A DNA stretch of 15,340 nt, from assembly GCA_904501945.1 (NCBI GenBank), contig CAJGCU010000061.1:1-15340 (forward strand), read 5' to 3'. Positions 1 through 7,259 of the stretch are shown one piece after another. The notes below the pieces were generated by a model. The model worked only from the letters and a program-made list of their open reading frames with translations. It was not told the DNA's origin and ran no database searches. Origin of the DNA: an uncultured Bacteroidaceae bacterium (GTDB lineage Bacteria; Bacteroidota; Bacteroidia; Bacteroidales; Bacteroidaceae). Positions within the stretch are counted from its first letter, which is position 1, and each line of letters starts with the position of its first letter. The translations under genes were made by a program, and so were the position numbers.

Positions 1-2286
1 GTAGAAAATGGATGAGCCTGGATCACCCTGACGTCCAGAACGTCCACGAAGCTGGCGGTCCACACGGCGACTCTCATGACGCTCTGTACCAATGATGGCA
101 AGTCCGCCCGCTGCTTTCACTTCGTCAGAGAGTTTGATGTCGGTTCCTCGTCCTGCCATGTTGGTAGCAATAGTCACTGCACCCAAGAGCTTTTCTTCCT
201 TAGTTCCATCCTCGTTGATCACTTCTCCCAATGTGCTCTGACCTGCCAATGCCACGATGTCAGCCTCTTTCTGATGGAGCTTTGCATTGAGCACCTGGTG
301 TGGTATCTTGCGCATGGAGAGCATGCGTGAAAGGAGTTCTGAGATTTCTACAGAAGTGGTGCCGACAAGAACAGGGCGTCCGCTATTGCGCATCTTGACA
401 ATCTCTTCAATGACAGCATTATATTTCTCACGATTGGTCTTGTAGACACGGTCGTTCATGTCGTTACGGGCGATAGGGCGATTGGTTGGGATTTCCACAA
501 CATCAAGTTTGTAGATGTCCCAGAACTCGCCAGCCTCTGTAATCGCTGTACCTGTCATGCCTGCCAGCTTGTGGTACATACGGAAATAATTCTGCAAGGT
601 GATGGTTGCGAATGTCTGCGTAGCCGCTTCAACCTTTACGCGTTCCTTGGCTTCAACTGCCTGATGGAGTCCATCGCTCCAGCGTCTTCCGTCCATGATA
701 CGACCTGTCTGCTCATCAACAATCTTCACCTCGCCGTCCATAATGACATAGTCGTCGTCTTTCACAAACATGGTGTAAGCCTTCAGAAGCTGCTGTATGG
801 TATGAACACGCTCAGACTTCAAAGCGTAGTCTTGCATAAGTGCATCCTTCTTGGCTAGCTTTTCCTCCTCAGAGTTGAAAGCCTCATTTTCCAGTTCAGA
901 AAGTTGAGTGGTAATATCAGGGAGGACAAAGAACGTGTCATCTTTGACTATATTGGCAATGAGCAGATTACCCTTGTCTGTCATCTCAACAGACTTCTGC
1001 TTCTCATCAACCACAAAGAAGAGTGGCTCGATAGCCTCGGGCATCCTGCGATTGTTGTTCTCCATATATATTTCTTCCGTCTGCAAAAGTCCAGTCTTAA
1101 TGCCTGGCTGCGAAAGATACTTGATAAGAGCATTGTTCTTAGGAAGGCTCTTATAAGCACGGAACAGAGAAAGGAATCCTGCCGTAACATTTTCCTTGTC
1201 ATCTGACTCTATAAGTTTCTTTGCTTCTGCCAAATAGTTCTGTGCAAGACGGCGTTGTGCCTCAACGAGCTGTTCGACAATGGGGCAATATTCTTCAAAC
1301 ATTTGCACATCGCCTTTTGGTACAGGGCCAGAGATGATGAGTGGAGTACGAGCATCGTCAATCAGCACAGAGTCAACCTCGTCGACAATTGCATAATTAT
1401 GGACCCTCTGCACAAGGTCTTTGGGAGCCATTGCCATATTGTCACGCAAATAGTCGAAGCCGAACTCATTATTTGTACCAAACGTAATATCTGCCTGATA
1501 TGCCTTGCGACGCGCTTCTGAATTAGGCTGGTGCTTGTCAATACAATCCACGCTTAAACCATGGAACATGTAAAGTGGGCCCATCCATTCCGAGTCTCGC
1601 TTAGCGAGGTAGTCGTTGACAGTCACTACATGTACGCCATTACGTGACAAGGCGTTAAGGAATACAGGAAGGGTGGCAACCAGCGTTTTTCCTTCACCTG
1701 TTGCCATCTCGGCAATCTTTCCTTGATGAAGAACAGTACCACCAAAAAGCTGAACATCGTAATGAATCATGTTCCAAACAGTCTCATTTCCCCCTGCGAC
1801 CCAATGATTGTGCCAAACAGCCTTGTCTCCATCTATATCAACAAAGTCATGATTGATAGAAAGATCGCGGTCGAAATCAGTTGCAGTTACAATGATATCG
1901 CCATTGTTTGCTTGAGCAAAACGGCGAGCGGTATCTTTCACAATAGCATAAACAGTTGGAAGAACCTCAGTAAGGCCTTCTTCGAAGATGTCCATCACTT
2001 CGACTTCTTTCTTGTCTATAGCTTCAAAGAGAGGCTGACGCTTGTCAATTTCGGTCGCTTGGATTTTCTCTTTGAGTTCAGCTATTTCTGCTCGCTTGTC
2101 CTTTACCTTGTCTTGGAGAAACGCTTTTATCTCATCTACTTTTGCACGAAGTTCATCGTTAGAAAGTCTTTGAATTTCTGGTTCAACAGCAAGAATTTGG
2201 TCAACAATAGGACGTATTTCTTTGATGTCGCGAGTAGCTTTGTTGCCAAACAGGCTGCTGAGAATTTTGTTTAATGAAAATGACAT
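1..2286 (-). CDS. secA: Protein translocase ATPase subunit SecA (partial; C-terminus beyond left edge)
   Basis: SecA is the cytoplasmic motor that uses ATP to push unfolded preproteins through SecYEG. The frame is open from an ATG at 2286-2284 to the left edge, giving 762 residues. Visible motifs are Walker A MATGEGKT (194-201, Lys200), Walker B DEVD (302-305), TNMAGRGTD (about 708-716) and RQLRGRSGRQGDPGSS (744-759) near the cut. Walker A lies about 90 residues later than in E. coli or Bacillus SecA. The extra N-terminal part (about 45-110) is rich in Lys and Glu and looks helical, which is the norm for the roughly 1100-residue Bacteroidetes SecA. About 17 extra residues at 684-702 precede the GAVTIATNMAGRG motif. 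No Shine-Dalgarno is visible before the ATG; the leader is A/T-rich. It is the third gene of a leftward cluster, 38 bases after the phosphatase-like gene. Identity is certain; the C-terminal region is not in view. Confidence 0.98.
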   Translation of the reverse strand, partial: MSFSLNKILSSLFGNKATRDIKEIRPIVDQILAVEPEIQRLSNDELRAKVDEIKAFLQDKVKDKRAEIAELKEKIQATEIDKRQPLFEAIDKKEVEVMDIFEEGLTEVLPTVYAIVKDTARRFAQANNGDIIVTATDFDRDLSINHDFVDIDGDKAVWHNHWVAGGNETVWNMIHYDVQLFGGTVLHQGKIAEMATGEGKTLVATLPVFLNALSRNGVHVVTVNDYLAKRDSEWMGPLYMFHGLSVDCIDKHQPNSEARRKAYQADITFGTNNEFGFDYLRDNMAMAPKDLVQRVHNYAIVDEVDSVLIDDARTPLIISGPVPKGDVQMFEEYCPIVEQLVEAQRRLAQNYLAEAKKLIESDDKENVTAGFLSLFRAYKSLPKNNALIKYLSQPGIKTGLLQTEEIYMENNNRRMPEAIEPLFFVVDEKQKSVEMTDKGNLLIANIVKDDTFFVLPDITTQLSELENEAFNSEEEKLAKKDALMQDYALKSERVHTIQQLLKAYTMFVKDDDYVIMDGEVKIVDEQTGRIMDGRRWSDGLHQAVEAKERVKVEAATQTFATITLQNYFRMYHKLAGMTGTAITEAGEFWDIYKLDVVEIPTNRPIARNDMNDRVYKTNREKYNAVIEEIVKMRNSGRPVLVGTTSVEISELLSRMLSMRKIPHQVLNAKLHQKEADIVALAGQSTLGEVINEDGTKEEKLLGAVTIATNMAGRGTDIKLSDEVKAAGGLAIIGTERHESRRVDRQLRGRSGRQGDPGSSIFY

Positions 2287-2324
2287 TTTATATTTAATTT
2301 ATTATTTACAATCTGATTATTTAT

Positions 2325-3884
2325 TCAAAAAAGCGGAGGAGTTGAACATGCATTAGGTGCTCTGATTCTAATATGATGCGCAATAGTAGGTGCGATGCAG
2401 TCGATGGTGACAGGCGTAGCAACCTTTTCTGCTTTTATCGTATATCCAAAGAATATCAAAGGAAATTCAAAGAAGGAATCACGTTGCATTTTTTTTGTCC
2501 CTCTATCTTCGTTGACAAGATTCCATCCTGGCGAAACTTGTACAATGATATCGCCAGAGCATTTAGGGTTGAATCCATTTCTGATGTTGCTAATACCTGG
2601 TGTCCATGCTCCTTGGGTGATACGATGAGCTGTAAACACATCTTTCACGCCGCTAAATTGAAAGAGGAAGTCTTCGCAATGTTCAAGTATCTCGGCCAGT
2701 TTCAGCTGCTTCTGCTCTAACAGTTTATGGTTGATATAGAACTGATTGCCAAAATAACTTTCTACATATTGGCCATTGCCAAACATGGCGCATAAATACA
2801 TGTTGAGCAGCGTGGCGCAACGGTTGATGTTGAAATCCCCTGTTGGAATACGGTATTCTGCTATGTCGTCAGAGGCTTCTGGCTTATCGTATCCTGTCGA
2901 GGTGAGATATATCAGCGTTTTGTCTAAACCTACCAATTGGTCTATTTTAGCCAAGAGCGCTGAAAGTTCATCATCTAATCGCTTGTATGTATCCTGCAGT
3001 TCTGCTGTAGCCGTCGTGCTTGCGCCATCAAAGTTTCCTGCATAGTAGCAAACTGAAATATAGTCCGTTATTTCGTCAATTCCAGCATTGCCATTTTCAA
3101 GACAATAGCGAACGGCTTTCGTTACTTCCTCGTTAACCAACCCTGATGTCTTAAAGACCCTAAACTTGCTGTCGCCTGTAAACTTGTGGGAGAAAGACTT
3201 TTGCGAACTTGTCAGATAATAATTGTATTCTCCAATATATTCGTTGGAGGGTTTCCACGTCATCGAAGGCACCTTGTTGGCCAATGTGCCTGAATCAAGA
3301 TAACGAACCCAGGAAGGCGCTTGCCCATAGTAGGTTGTTCCTGCCCATCTTCCACTTTGATTGTCTATCCACATAGCCCAATCGGCAGCATGCCCAGCAG
3401 CAAGTATGGCAGCTTCACGGAAAGGAGCAACGCTAAAAACCAATGACTTTCCTTTAGTTGCAGCCTTCAGTTCGTCTCCAATGGTGCTAACAAGCAAATT
3501 TTTCGGAGAAGAGCAATCATTTGTCTCTACACCTTTGTAATTACGATCATCAACACAGTAGTTAGTGTGCAGTTCCGTTCTGCTCATCCACTCTTCGGCA
3601 ATAATTCCATGGGTATAAGGAATGGTGCCCGTCACAATAGAAGCAACGGCCGAAGCCCTGTCAATGGGCACATGCTGATATTGAACATTTGAATAAACTT
3701 GTCCCTTTTCCAGCAAGAGTTTGAATCCTCCTTCGCCATATAGGGGCATAAAAGCATTCAGGTAGTCAGAACGAAGCTGATCGATAGTAATACCCACAAC
3801 AAGTCGAGGAACAACCGCCGTCTGGGCCATTGCACCTGCCATTGTTATAGAGGCAAAAAATGTTGTAAGTATCTGTTTCTTCAT
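2325..3884 (-). CDS. Secreted PafA-like alkaline phosphatase superfamily protein, probably catalytically degenerate
   Basis: The 519-residue product begins with a signal peptide (about 1-20, ending AMAQ). Its fold markers match type I phosphodiesterase/PafA-like phosphatases: VVGITIDQLRSDYL (29-42), YGEGGFK (49-55), SIVTGTIPYTHGI (82-94), AGHAADWAMW (163-172), LQDTYKRLD (296-304) and PLIFFG (475-480). So it should be periplasmic or surface-exposed. Against PafA as I remember it, only the first metal-site Asp (D35) is kept. The nucleophile Thr position reads Arg76, the substrate Asn reads Glu97, the Lys/Arg pair reads Phe155/Glu157, the DxxxH pair reads N284/A288, and the DH pair in TADHG reads TSTGY (328-332). 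Active alkaline phosphatase is therefore doubtful; a structural or binding role, or another chemistry, is possible. Its ATG overlaps the preceding TGA (ATGA at 3881-3884), so translation is probably coupled. secA follows. Family confidence is high; function is unknown. Confidence 0.88.
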   Translation of the reverse strand: MKKQILTTFFASITMAGAMAQTAVVPRLVVGITIDQLRSDYLNAFMPLYGEGGFKLLLEKGQVYSNVQYQHVPIDRASAVASIVTGTIPYTHGIIAEEWMSRTELHTNYCVDDRNYKGVETNDCSSPKNLLVSTIGDELKAATKGKSLVFSVAPFREAAILAAGHAADWAMWIDNQSGRWAGTTYYGQAPSWVRYLDSGTLANKVPSMTWKPSNEYIGEYNYYLTSSQKSFSHKFTGDSKFRVFKTSGLVNEEVTKAVRYCLENGNAGIDEITDYISVCYYAGNFDGASTTATAELQDTYKRLDDELSALLAKIDQLVGLDKTLIYLTSTGYDKPEASDDIAEYRIPTGDFNINRCATLLNMYLCAMFGNGQYVESYFGNQFYINHKLLEQKQLKLAEILEHCEDFLFQFSGVKDVFTAHRITQGAWTPGISNIRNGFNPKCSGDIIVQVSPGWNLVNEDRGTKKMQRDSFFEFPLIFFGYTIKAEKVATPVTIDCIAPTIAHHIRIRAPNACSTPPLF

Positions 3885-5095
3885 CGTTTCCTATGGTATG
3901 TAAAGTGCCCCTGAGACAATGCTCGTACAAACAAAGTAAGTACCACTAAATACATCGCTGTATTAAATGCCTGAGGACAGATTAACATTATGACTAAAAA
4001 GCAGAATAGTACTGCCATATTGACGTATGAAAGAATGTTCCTCTTTCCTTTCCGTGCACAGTAAATCATCCATCCTGCATAGAACAGCGCTAATGGATTC
4101 AATATTATGACCAGCCAGTTGCTATCTACAGCAGGGTGGGAGGAAAAGAAGAACAGGAAAGCGACAACTATGCCAGCCGCCCCCTGAAGAGCATGCAGGA
4201 CGATGTCAAACCACTCCTGCTGCCTGTTCCTGATAAATTCGTACATGAAAAGAAAGATTGCAAACAGCAATAGAAAAGAAAACACAACAACTGGCGAAAC
4301 AAGAAAAGAAGCCTTTTCTCTTTTCAGCGTTTCCTGAATTATGTCATTTGTTGTGAAAATATAAGGAATCCGGCTGCCATCGCTTTTCACAATACACGCT
4401 TCACTGGCTTCTTGTCTGAAAAAATCTGGAAGAAACATCTGAATGCGCTTGTCCACCTGCCCATCAATTTCTGAACCCAAAATCATATCAATGCCGAAAC
4501 AAGTCCATGGGTCTTCTTGCAAACACTGGTGAAGCATCTGGCGTATGGTTGCATGAACGACAGGCCTTTCATAGACGACATTTCCATCAACTGCCTTTTC
4601 AATCATGTCGCGAGCACGCTCAGTACAATTGTCGTAAAGCCAAATATATCTATATTCTTGATTTTCTGGACGAATATTCTCTCGAAGAAGAAGAAAAAGA
4701 TACCTGGCTTCGCTCTGCGTTAAATTAAGGATTTGCTCTTTAACGCCTGTCCCCATATAACCATAGCGAGCCACAAGATAGTTATATGGCTCAGCATTGA
4801 GCATATAATCAGTCTGGCCAAGCAAAAACTTAAAGACAAAATTATGCTCGCTGTAATCGAAACATCCATAATTGAACACAATATCTTCTCCTTGTGTATG
4901 ATTCTTTACTCTTAAGGCTGTATGTCCAAATTTAGAATACAATTCAGCACCTGGAGTACAGGTCAATATAGAGATACTGATGGAATCCGCAGACGGGAAT
5001 CCAATCATAGCAGAAGATACTTCCTCCTGTGCTGACATCTTAAAATTTGCCAGCATAAGTATCATTATCAATATGTATCGTTTAAGACGAACCAT
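3881..5095 (-). CDS. DUF4105 (Lnb N-terminal periplasmic domain-like) membrane protein
   Basis: The protein has 404 residues from the ATG at 5095-5093. It opens with a signal peptide or anchor (about 1-22, basic MVRLKRY then hydrophobic, ending MSA). An extracytoplasmic domain with the family marks KFGHTALRV (His58) and YDNCTERARDMI (Cys157) follows; this His/Cys pair is the likely active site of DUF4105/Lnb-N proteins. About five hydrophobic segments form the C-terminal half (roughly 265-285, 298-318, 326-346, 356-373, 376-392), and the tail is basic. Related Lnb proteins in Gram-positives remodel lipoprotein acyl chains, but the role in Bacteroidetes is not established, so no activity is assigned. 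A longer frame starts with TTG at 5107, but that TTG is the end of the -7 promoter box and cannot be a start. It is the first gene of the cluster and overlaps the next by four bases. Confidence 0.86.
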   Translation of the reverse strand: MVRLKRYILIMILMLANFKMSAQEEVSSAMIGFPSADSISISILTCTPGAELYSKFGHTALRVKNHTQGEDIVFNYGCFDYSEHNFVFKFLLGQTDYMLNAEPYNYLVARYGYMGTGVKEQILNLTQSEARYLFLLLRENIRPENQEYRYIWLYDNCTERARDMIEKAVDGNVVYERPVVHATIRQMLHQCLQEDPWTCFGIDMILGSEIDGQVDKRIQMFLPDFFRQEASEACIVKSDGSRIPYIFTTNDIIQETLKREKASFLVSPVVVFSFLLLFAIFLFMYEFIRNRQQEWFDIVLHALQGAAGIVVAFLFFFSSHPAVDSNWLVIILNPLALFYAGWMIYCARKGKRNILSYVNMAVLFCFLVIMLICPQAFNTAMYLVVLTLFVRALSQGHFTYHRKR

Positions 5096-5104
5096 AACAA
5101 TTTG

Positions 5105-5112
5105 CAAAGATA
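5105..5112 (-). promoter_or_regulatory. Bacteroidetes-type -7 box for the DUF4105-secA cluster
   Basis: Read on the minus strand, TATCTTTG matches the Bacteroidetes sigma factor -7 consensus TAnnTTTG. A transcript starting about 6-8 bases downstream would begin almost at the ATG (5095), so the mRNA would be leaderless or nearly so. The -33 element is weak: ACTG at 5131-5134 is the best candidate, with an 18-base spacer, and a poly-T run lies between. This is inferred from pattern match only. Confidence 0.5.
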
Positions 5113-5312
5113 CAAAAAAAAAACGAATAATCAGTTTTTCAAACTATTAAATATGAGTTTTGAGGTCCAACAAAGGAGACCTTATAGCAAAACACTTCAA
5201 TTCATAGCAAATACCCTACATCTGACCACTCAAAAAATCCACATATCACCACAATTCAAGAGTCCTAAACATATCGCATCCCCTCAATAATAGCACGATG
5301 TATCTCTGGAAT

Positions 5313-5373
5313 GGTGCACCCTGCACTGTTTTTTCGACAAGAGGTACGTCAACATTTCAATACAGGGCGCACC
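5313..5373. repeat. 11-bp inverted repeat GGTGCACCCTG / CAGGGCGCACC
   Basis: The arms lie at 5313-5323 and 5363-5373, separated by 39 bases. One pair is mismatched (A5318 against C5368 on the plus strand). On a minus-strand transcript this becomes a U-G wobble, so the stem would be complete in RNA read leftwards. No T-run follows, so it is not a simple terminator. Function is unknown. Confidence 0.6.
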
Positions 5374-5499
5374 TATATAACAGCTTTTCATGTTCTATTA
5401 ATATGAGTTCGATAAATTAAAGTTCTTACTGTTCTTTGTGTCATTTCTCATTATTGCAAACCTATTTTCAAAACAAGGATGAAATCCCGACATACTCAC

Positions 5500-5569
5500 C
5501 GTTTGTATAATATTTTATTCACCGTTTTTGAAATATTTCGCACACGGTGAGTAAAATATTATGTAAACG
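5500..5569 (+). repeat. 26-bp inverted repeat, complete stem with G-U pairs on the plus strand
   Basis: The arms are 5500-5525 and 5544-5569 with an 18-base loop. Of 26 positions, 23 are Watson-Crick and the other three become G-U pairs if the plus strand is transcribed; on the minus strand they would be A-C mismatches. The loop contains the palindrome GAAATATTTC (5530-5539). A second partner for the right arm exists at 5493-5501 (TACTCACCG against CGGTGAGTA at 5545-5553), so the left side carries TCACCGTTT twice, 23 bp apart (5496 and 5519). It may be a structured RNA, a MITE-like repeat or a palindromic binding site. Confidence 0.65.
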
Positions 5570-5639
5570 ACAACGGCAAAAATCACGTTCATAGATGGTT
5601 GTTCACAAGATTTACAAATTCAAAAAAAGACATTTGAAG

Positions 5640-5720
5640 TTAGGAAGCGAACAAATGCTGGTTTATAAAGCGAACTGACACCAGATTATGAAGCGAATCT
5701 TTTTTGTTGAATCAAGCGAA
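5640..5720 (+). repeat. Four AAGCGAA heptamers at exact 23-bp spacing
   Basis: AAGCGAA occurs at 5645, 5668, 5691 and 5714, each exactly 23 bases after the last. The first three are preceded at the same offset by TTA, giving TTAnnAAGCGAA. The remaining bases of each unit differ. The fourth copy is also half of a perfect inverted repeat, AAGCGA-AC-TCGCTT (5714-5727). Conserved cores in diverged, evenly spaced units look more like an array of binding sites than a recent tandem duplication. Confidence 0.7.
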
Positions 5721-5896
5721 CTCGCTTTCATGCGTTTTTTTCTTGAGAAAAATGTTGTTGATTCTTATTTTTTGTATGTGAGACTCTAGTAAGTTTGATA
5801 AGGCCTGCTCCTGTTCTGCATGGCCGATTTATTGTATCTTTTTCTAAGTTGAGTCACAGAACTTCATTTTTGTCGAATTCACAGTCTTGTTACAAC

Positions 5897-5926
5897 AAAA
5901 AAATCTGCCTCCATGAGGCAGATTTT
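5897..5926 (-). terminator. Rho-independent terminator of the nqr operon
   Basis: An 11-bp perfect stem (5901-5911 with 5915-5925) has a 3-base loop. On the minus strand it is followed by seven T residues (the A-run 5897-5903). It lies about 42 bases past the nqrF stop codon. An A/T-run on both sides could also let it work on plus-strand transcripts. Confidence 0.92.
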
Positions 5927-5967
5927 ATCAAGAAGTATAGAACTTTGTTGGTTTTCAAAAAAACGAA

Positions 5968-7242
5968 TCATCCTCCAAAGTTGTCGAAGCGAATCATGTC
6001 GTCTTCTACGCCGAGAGAGTGAAGAAGGTCAAGCACTGTCTTTGCCATCATTGGAGGACCACAGAGGTAGTACTCAACATCTTCTGGATTCTCATGCTGC
6101 TTGAGATATGTGTCGCCCATTACTGGAGCTACGAATCCTGGAGTGTACTTGATTCCAGCAGCATCAGCCTTTGGATCTGGACGGTCAAGAGCAAGATGGA
6201 AGTGGAAGTTGTCAAATTCCTTCTCAAGAGCGAGGAAGTCATCAAGGAATGGGATTTCCTCCAGAGCACGTGCACCATAGAAATACTGCATTTCGCGGTC
6301 GCGTGTATTGAGTGTCTTGAGCATGTGCATAATCTGAGCACGCAGAGGGGCCATACCGGCACCACCACCGACCCAAATCATCTCGCGTCCTGTTCCATAC
6401 TGTGGACGGAACTCTCCGTAAGGACCTGACATGATAACTTTATCGCCTGGCTTGAGTGAAAAAATGTAAGATGACGCAATACCTGGATTAACATCCATGA
6501 AACCACCACCTTGCTCCTTTGGCTTGAATGGAGGAGTCGCAATACGCACGTTAAGTGTGATGATGTCGCCCTCGTCTGGATAGTTTGCCATAGAGTAGGC
6601 ACGAATGGTTGGAGTATCGTTGACGCACTTGAGGTTGAAAAGACCGAAATTCTTCCATGCAGGGAGGTAAGTGTCGCCAATCAGGCTCTTGTCGAAATCC
6701 TTGTCATAATCGATTGAGAATGCAGGAATCTTAATCTGTGCATAAGAACCTGGCTCGAAGTCCATGTGTTCGCCTGGAGGAAGTGCAACTTTGTACTCCT
6801 TAATAAATGTAGCCACGTTACGGTTACCAATAACGGTGCACTCCCATTCCTTAACGCCCATAACTGAATCTTCAACTGCAATTTCAAGGTCTCCCTTGAC
6901 TTTGCACTGACAGCCAAGACGAAAACCTTCCTTTATCTGCTTACGGGTAAAATGACCTCTTTCTGAATCAAGAATTTCACCTCCACCAGAAACCACTTGG
7001 CATTTGCACTGGCCACATGAACCTTTTCCGCCACATGCTGAAGGAAGGTAAATGTCTTTAGCCGCAAGAGTAGAGAGAAGGCTTGAGCCTTGCTCAACTT
7101 CAAGCTTGTCCTTTCCATTGATGGTAATAGTTACATTACCGCTTGGAGAAAGGTACTTCTTAGCAACGAGGAGAATGATGACAAGTACAAGTACAATTGC
7201 CAAAAACACTCCAATACTATATAAAATAAATGAAATATCCAT
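5968..7242 (-). CDS. nqrF: Na+-translocating NADH:quinone oxidoreductase subunit F (NADH dehydrogenase subunit)
   Basis: NqrF is the electron entry point of the Na+-NQR pump: it oxidises NADH through FAD and passes single electrons to a [2Fe-2S] cluster. The 424-residue product has one N-terminal membrane anchor (about 4-27). A ferredoxin domain follows with cysteines C70, C76, C79 and C111 (ACGGKGSCGQC...GCQC), at the spacing known for the Vibrio protein. A ferredoxin-reductase domain carries RAYS (214-217, FAD binding), GGGAGMAPLRAQ (292-303, NADH site) and CGPPMM (394-399). The C-terminus FDNFGG is typical. It is the last gene of the operon, 17 bases after nqrE, with a Shine-Dalgarno-like AAAGGA before the ATG. 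The terminator follows. No defect is seen. Confidence 0.98.
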   Translation of the reverse strand: MDISFILYSIGVFLAIVLVLVIILLVAKKYLSPSGNVTITINGKDKLEVEQGSSLLSTLAAKDIYLPSACGGKGSCGQCKCQVVSGGGEILDSERGHFTRKQIKEGFRLGCQCKVKGDLEIAVEDSVMGVKEWECTVIGNRNVATFIKEYKVALPPGEHMDFEPGSYAQIKIPAFSIDYDKDFDKSLIGDTYLPAWKNFGLFNLKCVNDTPTIRAYSMANYPDEGDIITLNVRIATPPFKPKEQGGGFMDVNPGIASSYIFSLKPGDKVIMSGPYGEFRPQYGTGREMIWVGGGAGMAPLRAQIMHMLKTLNTRDREMQYFYGARALEEIPFLDDFLALEKEFDNFHFHLALDRPDPKADAAGIKYTPGFVAPVMGDTYLKQHENPEDVEYYLCGPPMMAKTVLDLLHSLGVEDDMIRFDNFGG

Positions 7243-7259
7243 TTGCTATGTCCTTTCTT

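Larger units (their letters stand above)
5113..5895. other. Gene-free repeat-rich intergenic region
   Basis: No convincing gene is seen on either strand of this long spacer between the upstream end of the secA cluster and the nqr terminator. Short frames have no family resemblance or ribosome site. The stretch is AT-rich and holds several separately listed structures: an inverted repeat (5313-5373), a long imperfect stem (5500-5569) and a four-copy phased heptamer array (5640-5720). A near-direct repeat of about 15 bases, CTATTAA(A)TATGAGTT, occurs at 5144-5159 and 5395-5409. Remnants of a mobile element, an unannotated small RNA, or regulatory sites are all possible. Confidence 0.6.

Noticed and set aside
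1723..2274. 183-codon open frame on the plus strand
   Set aside because: It lies antisense to the clearly coding N-terminal part of secA and has no recognisable domain; the frame is a by-product of secA codon use.
5096..5107. TTG start extending the DUF4105 protein by four residues
   Set aside because: This TTG is part of the TATCTTTG promoter box and would lie upstream of the transcription start.
5102..5290. 62-codon plus-strand frame upstream of the DUF4105 gene
   Set aside because: It starts inside the minus-strand gene's promoter and has low-complexity composition with no family features.
5640..5736. CRISPR array
   Set aside because: The repeated core is only 7-12 bases, units are 23 bp long with no full-length repeat, and no cas gene is nearby.
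5714..5747. Plus-strand terminator at AAGCGA-AC-TCGCTT followed by a T-run
   Set aside because: The loop of two bases is too tight and nine bases separate the stem from the T-run; no plus-strand gene precedes it.
6019..6429. 136-codon open frame on the plus strand
   Set aside because: It is antisense to the reductase domain of nqrF; translated sequence shows no domain logic.
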